Source: Geomicrobium sp. JCM 19038 (GTDB lineage: Bacteria > Bacillota > Bacilli > Bacillales > Marinococcaceae). Taken from it: a stretch of DNA of 64,000 nt. The notes under the pieces were generated by a model, which was not told where the DNA came from, did no database searches, and was given only the letters and a program-made list of their open reading frames with translations. The position numbers and the translations under genes were made by a program. Shown here one piece after another: positions 36,786 to 46,100 of the stretch. The first letter of the stretch is position 1. Each line of letters begins with the position of its first letter. The stretch covers positions 48,143-112,142 of the forward strand of contig NZ_BAXA01000013.1 of the NCBI RefSeq assembly GCF_000698125.1. The letters run 5' to 3'.

Positions 36786-36833
36786 ACACTTGCGTAATCT
36801 TTAGAGCTCTTAACTATCACTCTTATAGAAGCT

Positions 36834-37690
36834 TTAAAGCTCAACCACCACCACAACGCCATCTTTGTTCGTGCCTGATATCTCGTAAGGTTGCTCGTTT
36901 GGAATGACAACACGATCGAGGTGTTCTTTTGGGTAATAGTTAATGGCATAAGCTTCGTTCGAGTCGAGTTCTACGACTAACGACTTTTCTTCTTCGAGAA
37001 ATTCAATATATTCTTCAAGTACGAGATCGTTCTCTTGCATAATCACACTGTGAGGGACTCCGACATAGCGCAAATGCCAAGGCTCATATTGAATGCCTGT
37101 GATCTCTTCTTTTCCTTTAGGATAACGGATGACAAATCCATACTTCCAACTATGTTCCTCCACCCATCTCCCTTCCGTAGAAGATTCAATCGGTCCCTCC
37201 ATATTACTAATATCGAGCGCTAACCCCGTGTTGTGTTCACTAAACCCTGGGGGCAGTGCATAATCAGATCCTCTCTCATCATAAAGCCTTGCTTGTGCCT
37301 CGTTGTCCCGGTAGCCACTCGTTAACAGAAACTGCTGAACACCATCTTCGTTTGCATCTTTCACCATCTGGTTAAACGCCTCTGCAATCGGAAGTGGCAA
37401 TTGAATCTTTTCATTCAACAACGAATAAAAAGTCGTTACTTGTTGTTGTTCAAACAACGTTACGAGGTCACCTTCGATTGTGAAAGCATCAGTCATCGGA
37501 TATTCTTGATTAACTAAGACGAGACTTCCTTGATTCACTCGTCTGGATCAATCGTAATTTCACGTCCATCAAACTCATGGGACGCTGTACGGACGTTCAC
37601 GTCTGCATGGTCTGTTATTGCTTGAAATAAAATCATGCTTACAATAAATGTAATAACTAAAAAAAAGCCATATAAAACCCACGTTCTCAT
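36834..37690 (-). pseudogene. VanY/YodJ-like D-alanyl-D-alanine carboxypeptidase, M15B (frameshifted)
   Basis: About 285 residues when repaired. An N-terminal membrane anchor (WVLYGFFLVITFIVSMILF) is followed by an M15B domain: FLLTSGYRDNEAQARLYDER, PPGFSEHNTGLALDIS (zinc His and Asp) and YEPWHLRYVGVPH (catalytic Glu-x-x-His). It trims the last D-Ala of peptidoglycan stem peptides outside the cell. A missing G near 37538 separates the anchor from the rest; one added base reads DPDEVNQGSLVLVNQ. It sits directly downstream of a VanS/VanR-like pair, recalling vanRSY order, but no vanHAX genes are present. Confidence 0.85.
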
Positions 37691-37774
37691 GTTCAAAAAC
37701 TCCCTCAATTACGATCTACTATGATCATAAAAAAGTGTTCTTAACTAAAACGTGGGTAGAACCTTAAAGATTTC

Positions 37775-38881
37775 TTAAATGTCTTGATTACGAACTGGTA
37801 ATTGGACACGAAAGGTCGTTTTTATCGCATCACTTTCTACGTCAATCGTTCCTTCATGTTGCTCTGCAATGTTCTGAGCAATAAAAAGACCTAAGCCACT
37901 ACGTTGGCTCACCTCATGATTTCTTGCTTTATCACCGGTATAAAACATATCAAAAACGTGAGGTAAATCTTCAGGGATGATTTGATTGCCATAATTGATC
38001 ACGCGTATCTCAATGGCTTCTTCGTCGACCGCTATTCCTTCAACATCGATGTACAACCTTCTGTGCCGTACTTCCCTGCATTTGATAACAAGTTCTCAAA
38101 TAATCTTGCTAGTAAACTACCATCACCTGTAATCATTAGTGATGTAGGGAGATGAGTCCTTACTTCAACCTGTTCCGCTTGAAAATAGGTACATCTCTTC
38201 CGTTAACTGTTGAAGTAATTCAGTAAGATCGATCGTTTCTTTACGTAACGGTGCTTTTCCGTAATTCAACTTTGTCATTTCAAACAACTCATCGATTAAC
38301 CGCTCTAATCGTTGAGACTTTGTATGGACAATTTTGAGGAAATGTTGCTTTTGTTGTTCTGTGAGTGATTCATCTTGCATGACGATTTCTAAATACCCCA
38401 TTAAAGACGTCAATGGTGTTCGCAAATCATGCGCTAAGTTCCCGACCAAGTAATCTTTACTCGACTCTTGAAACTCTCCCTTTTCAATCGCCATTTTTAA
38501 TTGCTTCTTCGCCGTATTAATATCGGTAGCTACTGATTCGAACTCATCGTTCGATTGAATGTTCACTTCTTTCGTAAAGTCTCCAATCGCTAGATCATGA
38601 ATACCACTCGAGATTTTTGAGAAATAAACCGAGTATTTCTTCGTTAAGATAAAGAAAAACAAAATAGCCATCGGGATAAATAAAAGCAAGAAGAAATACA
38701 AATCCCCCACCATATTCATAAACAACCGAACCCGAAAAAGCACACCACCATAATCCGCATGATCATAATAATAGTTTTGTAAAAAGCGATAAATCACATA
38801 TGTACTTAGCCCAGATAACAAAAGACTTAGACCGAATGTATACACCATCTTTAAGCGAAATCCACTTTTATATCTAGCCAT
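37775..38881 (-). pseudogene. Sensor histidine kinase, VanS-like (two frameshifts)
   Basis: About 368 residues when repaired. Two membrane helices flank a short external loop, followed by a HAMP-like linker (ISSGIHDLAIGDFTKEVNI), the H-box LVGNLAHDLRTPLTSLMGYLE (His near residue 150), then the N-box FENLLSNAGKYGTEG and the G-box RSGLGLFIAQNIAEQHEGTI. One frame break near 38188 lies before FQAEQVEVRTHLP (an extra base or two missing). Another near 38057 is repaired by one G (GTEGLYIDVEG). Its ATG overlaps the regulator stop, so the pair is coupled. It probably senses cell-wall stress or antibiotics. Confidence 0.85.
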
Positions 38882-39569
38882 TGAATGTGTACCCCACGCC
38901 CCATACCGTCTTAATTAGTTTATGACGACGTTCAGGTTCCTTAATTTTCTTTCGTAACGTTCGAATATGTACCATCACCGTGTTCGTCCCATACGCCTCG
39001 TCAATTCCCCAAACCCGATTTAAAATGTGCTCGGCACTAAATACTTTTTTCGGATGCGTTGCCAATAAGACGAGAATCGCGAACTCTTTCGGGGTAAGAA
39101 CAATGTCTTCACCCGCGACAATAACACGATGTTCATCAACAAGGATTTCTAAATCACCGAAGTTAAGAGAATGATCTTCAGTAGCCGATTGCTGATGAAA
39201 CGTTTTATATCTTCTTAAATGAGCGTTTACTCGAGCGATCAGTTCTATCTGCTTAAACGGCTTTGTCATGTAATCATCCGCCCCAATAACGAGACCTTGG
39301 ACTTTATCAAAATCACTTGTTTTCGCACTCAAGAAAATAATCGGCACGATCATTTTCTTTTCACGAATCGTTTTTGCAACTTGAAACCCATCCACTTCTG
39401 GCATCATCACATCTAAAATAATAAGATCAACGATATGATTCGATACGAGATGCAATGCCTCTTTCCCATCACCTGCTATGAGAACTGAATAACCTTCTTG
39501 ATGCAACTGATACGAAACGAGTTCAGAAATCTCTCGGTCATCATCAACAATTAAAATCGTTCCTTCCAC
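38874..39569 (-). CDS. OmpR/PhoB-family response regulator, VanR-like
   Basis: About 231 residues from GTG 39569. The receiver domain has ILIVDDDREISELV (acidic pocket), the phospho-acceptor Asp in DLIILDVMMPEVDGF and the Lys in DDYMTKPF. The C-terminal winged helix is VLTPKEFAILVLLATHPKKVFSAEHIL...NTVMVHIRTLRKKIKE. GAGGTGA fits the GTG; the frame open to 39596 lacks a site. It overlaps the kinase gene as ATGGCTAG. It probably drives the downstream VanY-like carboxypeptidase. Confidence 0.9.
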   Translation of the reverse strand: MEGTILIVDDDREISELVSYQLHQEGYSVLIAGDGKEALHLVSNHIVDLIILDVMMPEVDGFQVAKTIREKKMIVPIIFLSAKTSDFDKVQGLVIGADDYMTKPFKQIELIARVNAHLRRYKTFHQQSATEDHSLNFGDLEILVDEHRVIVAGEDIVLTPKEFAILVLLATHPKKVFSAEHILNRVWGIDEAYGTNTVMVHIRTLRKKIKEPERRHKLIKTVWGVGYTFNG

Positions 39570-39690
39570 ACAAGTCACCTCAACCCTACCATTCATTAAC
39601 CTACTAACTGTAAGATAAAAATATCCACTTCACAACCGCTCTCTTATCTTTCCTCTTTTTCCCAACTTTATTTGATTGCATGAAAAAGAG

Positions 39691-39716
39691 ACACAGCAAG
39701 AACTACCCACGCTGTG
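39691..39716 (-). terminator. Terminator
   Basis: On the minus strand GGCACAGC and GCTGTGTC form an 8-bp stem (one G-U) followed by CTCTTTTTC, just past the stop at 39730. Confidence 0.6.
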
Positions 39717-39729
39717 CCTTACTCCCTTA

Positions 39730-40563
39730 TTATTCTTGTAGGTTATAAAACGAATGGATCGCCACCAAAGAAGCAAATGCGAGTAGTCGTCGATCTTCTG
39801 GTAAACCGTGGGCAATGTCGATGATGTGTCCCCCGTTTGGGAATAACGCTAACGATTCTTGCGGTACACCACCGACGCGGATTTTCATCCAATCTTCGCC
39901 TTCTACATCTCGTAAAGTAATCGTATCACCGTGGAACCCACCGTTTAAAAGTGCTAAATATGTACCATCTGGACCCTTCAAATGAATCTTCAAGAAGATC
40001 AACTCATGCCACTTGTATGTAAATTTGGCAATCACATTTCCTTGTGAATCGTTTAAGTAAAAAGGACGTAAACCGAACTTCTTTTCAATCGTGTACTTGT
40101 CGTCTTCGGAGAGATGGAATTCAAACGTCATGTTCATCCAAATTCTTAAATTGATGATTCTAAGAATAGCAATTAAAACCATATTCGCTGCATTCACTTC
40201 TTCCGCATAAGCCATTCGCTTACCCTTAACCGTAAAGAAATGAATACCATATCGCCAGTGTGTCTCGCGCATCGCCATGACTCTTGAGCTTTCAAGTAGC
40301 GGTTTCATAGACCCTTCAAGCTCTTCTGGTGAAACACTCATGACCCCTTCGACCGTTAAATGCTTGAGCCAAAATGCGCCGGCGTATGTTAACACCGCCA
40401 TCACGAATATCGTGATAAACCACGAAATCAACGAAACGAAGAGAGTAGCATGTTCGTAGAATTGATACAATAAAAAACCGAAAACAACGGTTAGCACAGA
40501 TAAAATGTGTCCGATAATAAATGCACGGCGTATTCGCCTTTTCTGTAAATCTTCAAAATTCAT
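39730..40563 (-). CDS. Conserved membrane protein with a C-terminal beta domain
   Basis: 277 residues. Two N-terminal hydrophobic helices (AFIIGHILSVLTVVFGFLLY and SWFITIFVMAVLTYAGAFW) are followed by a soluble beta-rich region with repeated short sheets (KKFGLRPFYLNDSQGNVIAKF, GPDGTYLALLNGGFHGD). This resembles the tubby-like/LURP-one type of barrel, but I cannot confirm that. GGGAGG precedes the ATG. It forms an operon with the next small zinc-site membrane gene 16 bp upstream. Confidence 0.6.
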   Translation of the reverse strand: MNFEDLQKRRIRRAFIIGHILSVLTVVFGFLLYQFYEHATLFVSLISWFITIFVMAVLTYAGAFWLKHLTVEGVMSVSPEELEGSMKPLLESSRVMAMRETHWRYGIHFFTVKGKRMAYAEEVNAANMVLIAILRIINLRIWMNMTFEFHLSEDDKYTIEKKFGLRPFYLNDSQGNVIAKFTYKWHELIFLKIHLKGPDGTYLALLNGGFHGDTITLRDVEGEDWMKIRVGGVPQESLALFPNGGHIIDIAHGLPEDRRLLAFASLVAIHSFYNLQE

Positions 40564-40579
40564 CCAATGCCTCCCTTAA

Positions 40580-40879
40580 CTAAAAGCTATGATCTTGTTC
40601 TTTTGTATAGTGCAACAAGAACGGCTGGAACAACACGTGGTTAACAAAGACAAATGCAACGATAAATATCCCATTAAAATAACCAGGTAGGCTCGTAAAA
40701 AAACCAATATAAATCATTATGAAAAACGCAACAACATACGGCAACACGATGAACATCTTAGACTTCTTACTTAATGTGTTCACACCTAAACACTCTGTAC
40801 ACTGATTTCGATCAACCCGTCCAATGCATTGTTTCCACGTGAAAGAGGCTTGGCAATACGTACAGATCGGTAAAGTCAT
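40580..40879 (-). CDS. CXXC-20-CXXC family membrane protein
   Basis: 99 residues. Two CxxC pairs about 20 residues apart (CTYC near residue 6 and CTEC near 27) form a zinc-ribbon-like head, followed by two hydrophobic helices. This matches the small Bacillales family described by that motif, whose function is unknown. The gene is followed 16 bp later by the beta-domain membrane protein gene. Confidence 0.75.
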   Translation of the reverse strand: MTLPICTYCQASFTWKQCIGRVDRNQCTECLGVNTLSKKSKMFIVLPYVVAFFIMIYIGFFTSLPGYFNGIFIVAFVFVNHVLFQPFLLHYTKEQDHSF

Positions 40880-40900
40880 ACTCTCACACCTTTCTTTCTA

Positions 40901-41999
40901 TTATGAATGGTTCATATATGTAACGTTGGCTCGCTCGTCGAGTAAAAATAAGATTTCATCTAGCTCCATCATTTGTTCCAAATAATACACCCCCGCTTGT
41001 TTCTTACCACTCTGTAGGTAATCTACAACAACAGCAGCCACTTCTCCTGTTATCTTCGTGTTATTATTTCCTGTAAGACTCGCTTCATATTGAACGCCTT
41101 TTCCTTGTTTCTCACCGCTCACCTCTACTTTAACGGTATACAAATCCGTACCAATGCGTAACTTCTCAAACAGTTTCAGTGATAACGAAAGAAACATGCG
41201 GTACGCTCGTTTTATTACTGCCACACGTAACAAATAGGATAGTCCAAGCTTCTTGGCTACGACAACCCCAATCGTCGCCAACTTTGAGTCATAGAAAAAA
41301 CGTGAAGATGTCTTCGTTACGTCGGCTGTATGTTGCAAGATGTATTGGTCGGCAAGGTTAAATCGATATGCCGTTCGTTTGCCAATACTATGATGAAATG
41401 TTGATCTCTTACCATACTAAGTGGCTTTACTTGTTTTTCCAAACCATTCTCCATCAAAGTATAATTTTTTTGTATGTGATATAATAACCAATTCACACCA
41501 TCGTGACCATGAACTTCACCAATGCCTAACATTAAATACGTATCAATCTGTTCTACTTGATGCATTTCATTAGACAATTGGCTAGCTAACAGATTCGATA
41601 GACCTGGGGATAGCCCTACTCCTATGACTGCGCTAGACTGGGATTTTTTTGCTAGCTCATCGAATACCATTACTTGTGATAGCGATTCGTACGATGGAGA
41701 GATATCAATGTAATGAATATGATGCTGAAAACAAAACTTGATAAAATTCGGGTGTTTCTGCTCGATGCACATGACACAGATATCAACCTCTTTTAACCAG
41801 TCTGGGTATTGATCATTACTCATTACATCGATCAACTGAGGGACTACCTTGTTGTCTACCTCCTCTGAGAAGGCTTTTGCTTTTTTAAAACTTCTGCCGG
41901 CTGCAATCACTTTATTCGAATGTTGCATCATCAGTCGCTTACAAATGACTCTTCCTACTTGGCATATCCCCCTATGACTGCAATTGTTCCTGTTTTCAT
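40901..41999 (-). pseudogene. Saccharopine dehydrogenase-like NAD(P)-binding protein (two frameshifts)
   Basis: About 366 residues when repaired. The N-terminus MKTGTIAVIGGYGQVGRVICK holds the dinucleotide-binding GGxGxVG. It is followed by KVIAAGRSFKKAKAF and GVGLSPGLSNLLA, as in saccharopine dehydrogenase NAD-binding domain proteins. One G is missing near 41963 (after GGYG) and one T near 41397 (restores FHHSIGKRTAYRFNLADQYILQHT). The family includes oxidoreductases of unknown substrate; a role in lysine metabolism should not be assumed. Confidence 0.75.
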
Positions 42000-42034
42000 T
42001 CCATCCGTACCTCTTCTTGTTTTTTTATATTTTT

Positions 42035-42487
42035 CTATTCGATTGGCAACAACAGTTCACATACGTGTCGCTCAACGTACTCCCATTTATAACGCTCCAC
42101 TATTGGTGCAGTTCGGAGTGTGAACTGCTCTGATTGAGCAATCTTAGGTAGGCGACCCCAAAATTGTTTAAGTGGTTCTTCTGTATGCTCAATTAAAAAA
42201 ACCGCAAAACGTCCTCCATTAAAGATTCCGAGTTGGGCTGACTTTATGATCTGTTCTTGTCCACTAATCATTATCCCTACATCGTATCGGCACTTTTCTT
42301 TCGCTGTACTACTCGGGTTGTCTTGTGGAATTCCGTACACAGCTGTCCGTAAATTCATTTTTTTCACCCACACTTTAAATGACTCCATCAGCTCCACTTG
42401 CTGCAAAGAACCGTACTCCCCAATATGTCGATCATAAGCAAATCTCGATGCTGGAATTTCTTCTACGGTATAGTTCAAGATTCCCAT
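42035..42487 (-). CDS. GyrI-like small-molecule-binding (SbmC/AraC effector) domain protein
   Basis: 150 residues matching the stand-alone GyrI-like/AraC effector-binding domain: VEEIPASRFAYDRHIGEYGS, then CRYDVGIMISGQE and FNGGRFAVFLIEHTEEPL. Members bind drugs or hydrolyse small ligands. The ATG at 42487 directly abuts GAGAGGGG; a TTG at 42478 has better spacing and could be the real start. It lies just upstream of the saccharopine dehydrogenase-like gene. Confidence 0.75.
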   Translation of the reverse strand: MGILNYTVEEIPASRFAYDRHIGEYGSLQQVELMESFKVWVKKMNLRTAVYGIPQDNPSSTAKEKCRYDVGIMISGQEQIIKSAQLGIFNGGRFAVFLIEHTEEPLKQFWGRLPKIAQSEQFTLRTAPIVERYKWEYVERHVCELLLPIE

Positions 42488-42541
42488 CCCCTCTCTAAGA
42501 AAAAGGTATAGGTAGTTAAAATGATTTGCAAGAATCTTTTT

Positions 42542-42593
42542 AAAATAAAGAAGTTCCTTTTCTTAAAACTCAGAAAAGGAACTTCTTTATTTT
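42542..42593. terminator. Strong bidirectional terminator
   Basis: A stem of about 22 bp (AAAATAAAGAAGTTCCTTTTCT and complement) with an 8-base loop. Confidence 0.9.
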
Positions 42594-42594
42594 C

Positions 42595-42993
42595 CTATGC
42601 GGATAGTGCCATCGATTCAATACGCTTTGAACGGCCCTTTTGAACAGCAAACGTGACAATTGCGCTCGCTAAACAAATAAGCGTACAAACAATCGAGACC
42701 ATCATCAGAAGAATTCCATCCGTTGCGATGACCATTGAAAGTACGACGAATAAGTAGACGAATACTAAAAATAATTGATAGACACCCGAAATGATCCGGA
42801 TCGCAAGGTGATGAAAAAACGCCAAGATCACAGGAATAACAAAAACTACGCTAATAAAGCCAAGCGTTTGAATAAGATGCAAAGGATTGGTATACGATAC
42901 ACCATTTGGACCAAGTTGTTCTGATGCAATCACTAAAATCAATCCGATGGCAGCAAGCCAACTAACCGTTGCAACGCCTACTCTAGAAACCAT
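42595..42993 (-). CDS. Four-helix membrane protein
   Basis: 132 residues with four hydrophobic helices (VSWLAAIGLILVIAS, TLGFISVVFVIPVILAFF, YQLFLVFVYLFVVLSMVIA, LMMVSIVCTLICLASAIVTF). TGGAGGCG precedes the ATG. The family is not recognised. It lies at the end of a run of small membrane protein genes between 42.6 and 44.3 kb and ends at a strong terminator. Confidence 0.65.
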   Translation of the reverse strand: MVSRVGVATVSWLAAIGLILVIASEQLGPNGVSYTNPLHLIQTLGFISVVFVIPVILAFFHHLAIRIISGVYQLFLVFVYLFVVLSMVIATDGILLMMVSIVCTLICLASAIVTFAVQKGRSKRIESMALSA

Positions 42994-43011
42994 AACACGC
43001 CTCCACGTAAG

Positions 43012-43206
43012 TCATGATATAACTTGTCGGTAACGCCCAAGTCCACTATTCATTTGGAATAATGGTTGAGCAAAATAAAACCCTACTACTGCGATGATAA
43101 AGCTAAGCATTTCAACGGATGTCCAATAGTTGAAGTAATTGAGGAATATAACAATACCAATGAGAACATACAGCATTTTCCTAAGATCTTTTCGATTCAC
43201 CTTCAT
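43012..43206 (-). CDS. Small membrane protein
   Basis: 64 residues: a basic N-terminus (MKVNRKDLRK), then two hydrophobic helices (MLYVLIGIVIFLNYF and MLSFIIAVVGFYFA). GGTGGG lies upstream of the ATG. It precedes the four-helix membrane gene by 18 bp and is probably cotranscribed with it. The function is unknown. Confidence 0.6.
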   Translation of the reverse strand: MKVNRKDLRKMLYVLIGIVIFLNYFNYWTSVEMLSFIIAVVGFYFAQPLFQMNSGLGRYRQVIS

Positions 43207-43344
43207 ATGTTCAACCCACCATCAATTAAATTGGAGTTCTCGCATTCACTTAACTAGGTCATTTTACCATATTGCAATTTGAAATTTTAGACTTTAATGG
43301 AGTTGTAACATCCGAATACGATCTAACAGAAAAGAAGAAGATCT

Positions 43345-43593
43345 TTACGTTTGAACGTCTGCATCCTTCTTCTTTTTCTTCAACACAATCATAACAATCA
43401 GCCAACCGATTTGAATAAGCAACGGTAAAATAAAGATTGATGCGAAGACGAGAATATTGAGCAAGATAATTTCCGGCGTCTGCACAGCTCCTGCACCATC
43501 GACTTCTCTTTGTGCCAAAAAATAACTTCCAATGACAAAGGCAACGATCCAAAAACCAGTAATCAACCACCAAAAAAACCATGAAACCTTCAT
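43345..43593 (-). CDS. DUF3923-like small membrane protein
   Basis: 82 residues. The pattern FFWWLITGFWIVAFVIGSYFL, REVDGAGAVQTPEI and a second long helix ending in KKKKK resembles the DUF3923 small membrane proteins of Bacilli. GAGGTGA precedes the ATG. The function is unknown. Confidence 0.65.
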   Translation of the reverse strand: MKVSWFFWWLITGFWIVAFVIGSYFLAQREVDGAGAVQTPEIILLNILVFASIFILPLLIQIGWLIVMIVLKKKKKDADVQT

Positions 43594-43673
43594 GAATTCA
43601 CCTCAAATTCATTCTTATTTAATTGAAAGTTAAAACTATATAAGTGAATACTTTTCATCATACATTTAATGAC

Positions 43674-44072
43674 TTACTCAGGCGCCACTACTTCAACTTT
43701 CATTCGGTCTGGATCTTCGAAATAGACCGCATAATGACTGTCTCCACCTGCATATGGATGATCATCTTCATATAACACCGTTACTCCTTGACCTTTTAAC
43801 TGTTGTGTAAGCTGATCGACATGCTCTCGAGAGTCTGCATAAAAGGCAAGGTGATTAAGTCCCGTGCGTTTACGATGATACGCAACATCTAAATAACGAT
43901 CTTCCGTTTGCACAAAAACGAGGTACGTGTCACCAAGCTTCCAACTCATACCTAACTCCCACTGTTGATGTACACAATACCCTAAGCTTTCTAACAACCA
44001 TCCCCAAAAATCAGTAGACCTCTCGAAGTCGGACACATAAATCTCAATATGATGAATTAATCCCCGTTTCAT
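43674..44072 (-). CDS. VOC family (glyoxalase-like) protein
   Basis: 132 residues with a vicinal oxygen chelate fold. It begins GLIHHIEIYVSDFERSTDFWG (first His metal ligand). A second unit follows: GLNHLAFYADSREHVDQL and AVYFEDPDRMKVEVVAP with the terminal Glu ligand. These proteins may be dioxygenases, isomerases or resistance binding proteins; this one is unassigned. CAGGGGGT precedes the ATG. It is 12 bp downstream of a small membrane gene. Confidence 0.8.
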   Translation of the reverse strand: MKRGLIHHIEIYVSDFERSTDFWGWLLESLGYCVHQQWELGMSWKLGDTYLVFVQTEDRYLDVAYHRKRTGLNHLAFYADSREHVDQLTQQLKGQGVTVLYEDDHPYAGGDSHYAVYFEDPDRMKVEVVAPE

Positions 44073-44084
44073 TTCTACCCCCTG

Positions 44085-44299
44085 TTACGATCGTCCACCA
44101 ACCCAATTAAACAGTGCAATCGTTACAAAGTATCCGACCAAACCAGTAGCTAAAAGGATCATCGGTATATTTAAGATCGTTCCTTCAACCCAATTGTAGT
44201 ACATGGAGAGTCCAAACAATGACGTCCCCAAAAGACAAACACACTAAATAGCGCTTTTTGTAATACAGACCTTGGTGTGTTACTTTTCTGGAAAAACAT
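44085..44299 (-). pseudogene. Small two-helix membrane protein (frameshifted)
   Basis: About 71 residues when repaired. The frame opens at ATG 44299 behind GAGGATG (MFFQKSNTPRSVLQKALF). It shifts near 44227, where a G-run is one short. Adding it gives SLFGLSMYYNWVEGTILNI, then a second helix MILLATGLVGYFVTIALFNW, and the stop at 44085-44087. The intact product has two membrane helices. It is followed 12 bp later by the VOC gene. Confidence 0.55.
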
Positions 44300-44323
44300 T
44301 GAATCATCCTCGGATTTTATAAT

Positions 44324-45100
44324 CTAATTATATTCTTTAACGTGCAATCCAATTGCTTCATTCACGTCGGTGGCATTATCTAAATTCGTGGCATGATGTG
44401 CATTCTTAATCGTAATGAGACTAGCGTTCGCTAGTTGACGAGCCAAATCGGCTTGTTGCCTTTTGATCATTTGATCATGATCTCCTTGTACAATAAGCGT
44501 TGGACACTTCACTTCGGCTAACCGATCGCCACTTTCCATTCTTGAGACAGCAGACCACAAGCGTACCCAATCGTTTAATTTCATCGCTGGCACAACATCA
44601 AGAATGTAGGCTTTATTGTCTTTGTTAAACGTGGATAACGTACGCGCTTGGATTTTCGCTAACAAACGCATCGGAATCAGTCTGCTAGAAAAGCGATTAA
44701 TTGGAACGAATAGCTTTTCAAACCAATTGTATGTATTCGTATAAGGCGTTCCAATGAGAATTAAAGACTTTACACGCTCAGGATATTGAATAGCCACTTG
44801 CAAAGAAATATGTCCACCCATTGATAAACCACAGAGATGAGCTTGCTCAATCTCTAAATATTCTAGAAGATAAACAAGGTCTCTGACTAATTCATTGGAA
44901 TGTACTTCACCTGCAGGCAAAGACGACTTCCCATGCCCTCGCACATCCCAGACAATGACCTTGTAGCCTTGTGAGAAGTGCTCAACTTGCGGTCTCCATT
45001 GTTGATGATCCCAAGACGCACCGTGCGTGAAAACAATCGGCTCACCTTCTCCATATACCTCATAGTAAAGCTGAACATCCTTCATGTTTGCATAAGGCAT
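44324..45100 (-). CDS. Alpha/beta hydrolase
   Basis: About 258 residues. The fold is visible as PIVFTHGASWDHQQW (oxyanion), VIVWDVRGHGKS, LCGLSMGGHISL (nucleophile Ser), PTLIVQGDHDQMI (acid Asp) and NAHHATNLD (His). This is the general esterase/3-oxoadipate enol-lactonase-like type and the substrate is unknown. The frame is open to 45136; ATG 45100 starts MPYANMKDVQLYYEVYG, as expected for the family. Confidence 0.85.
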   Translation of the reverse strand: MPYANMKDVQLYYEVYGEGEPIVFTHGASWDHQQWRPQVEHFSQGYKVIVWDVRGHGKSSLPAGEVHSNELVRDLVYLLEYLEIEQAHLCGLSMGGHISLQVAIQYPERVKSLILIGTPYTNTYNWFEKLFVPINRFSSRLIPMRLLAKIQARTLSTFNKDNKAYILDVVPAMKLNDWVRLWSAVSRMESGDRLAEVKCPTLIVQGDHDQMIKRQQADLARQLANASLITIKNAHHATNLDNATDVNEAIGLHVKEYN

Positions 45101-45173
45101 CGCATTCACTCGTTTCGTACAACGACTTGTGATCATTGTAACACGCGTTTAATTCATCTATGACGAAAAAGCG

Positions 45174-45199
45174 TAAATCCTAAGGAGGATTTACGCTAA
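45174..45199. terminator. Hairpin, probable terminator
   Basis: AGCGTAAATCC and its complement GGATTTACGCT form a stem with a short loop between two minus-strand genes. Confidence 0.5.
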
Positions 45200-45230
45200 G
45201 GCATTCCGTGTATTCAACTTTAGATTGTAG

Positions 45231-45407
45231 TTACGGTTTCTCGATAAACACTTCTCCATTTTCATCAAGCAAAGGAGTTAGCCCAACACCTTGCGGCTGC
45301 CACGTTTGCAAATAATGAACACCCGTGACGTTGTCGACAATGACCATCGTTAAACCGTACTGATAATGTTGCACATCCTTTTCTGTAAACCGCTTCTCTT
45401 TAGACAT
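45231..45407 (-). CDS. DUF6440-like small protein
   Basis: 58 residues: MSKEKRFTEKDVQHYQYG, then MVIVDNVTGVHYLQTW and VGLTPLLDENGEVFI. The pattern 'VDxxTGVxYL...GLTPLLDxxG' matches the small DUF6440 proteins found in many Firmicutes and their phages; the role is unknown. GGAGGG is placed six bases before the ATG. Confidence 0.75.
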   Translation of the reverse strand: MSKEKRFTEKDVQHYQYGLTMVIVDNVTGVHYLQTWQPQGVGLTPLLDENGEVFIEKP

Positions 45408-45480
45408 TGTGTATCCCTCCGTGAATGAGTGATTTTACGAAAGAGTGGAGCAAAAAATCCAAAAGGCTACATACGTTAAC

Positions 45481-45977
45481 TTACGAAAACACCGTGATGC
45501 CTGAGATAAATAGTACGCCGATCACGACTGCCCAAAGTACAATACCAATGGTCATCCAAAGACTGACGTATGCTCTGTTTGCTCCTGCGGCAAGTGCAAT
45601 TCCCGCTGCAAGATGAAACGCTATTAGAATGCCGCTAATGCCACACCCGGAACTCCGTATTTCTCAAAATAGTGTTTCGCACGAATCGCTCGTTTACTCG
45701 GTTCTTTCTCTTTTTTCTTCTTTTTACTTTTTATTTTTGAGCGAAGTTTATCGATCCCCCAAATGAAAGCCATGACCGATACCCAGTTCCCGATGATTGC
45801 CACAACCATAACTGGAATCGTCGGGAAGCCTAACATTAGACCAAATGGAATCGCCCCGTATGATTCAAAAAATGGAATGAGAGATAAAACAAAAATAAAG
45901 ATCAGTTGTAAAAGTACGTTTCCTTCAAGAAATGGTAACAGTGAGAAGTACGTTTCTTGAATTTGTTCAAGTACCAT
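45481..45977 (-). pseudogene. Small multidrug export protein family (COG2426 type), frameshifted
   Basis: About 165 residues when repaired. It begins with a hydrophobic helix (LLQLIFIFVLSLIPFFESYG), then AIPFGLMLGFPTIPVMVVAIIGNW and a lysine-rich loop, and ends FEKYGVPGVGISGILIAFHLA plus two helices. This matches the Sm_multidrug_ex family, whose transport role is weakly supported. One G is missing near 45642; the unrepaired frame stops at 45624. GGGAG precedes the ATG. Confidence 0.75.
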
Positions 45978-46100
45978 TAAAAAAACTCCCTTCGTCGATG
46001 TCTGCCTTTAGTATCCACGATTTAATGAGAATGAGCAGTACATTGTGCATGAAAGGAGGGAGATTTGGGTTAAACGGAGGCATATGAGCAACCATTTCCT

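Noticed and set aside
36834..39569. Glycopeptide resistance cluster
   Set aside because: There is no ligase, D-lactate dehydrogenase or VanX; a carboxypeptidase with a two-component pair is not enough.
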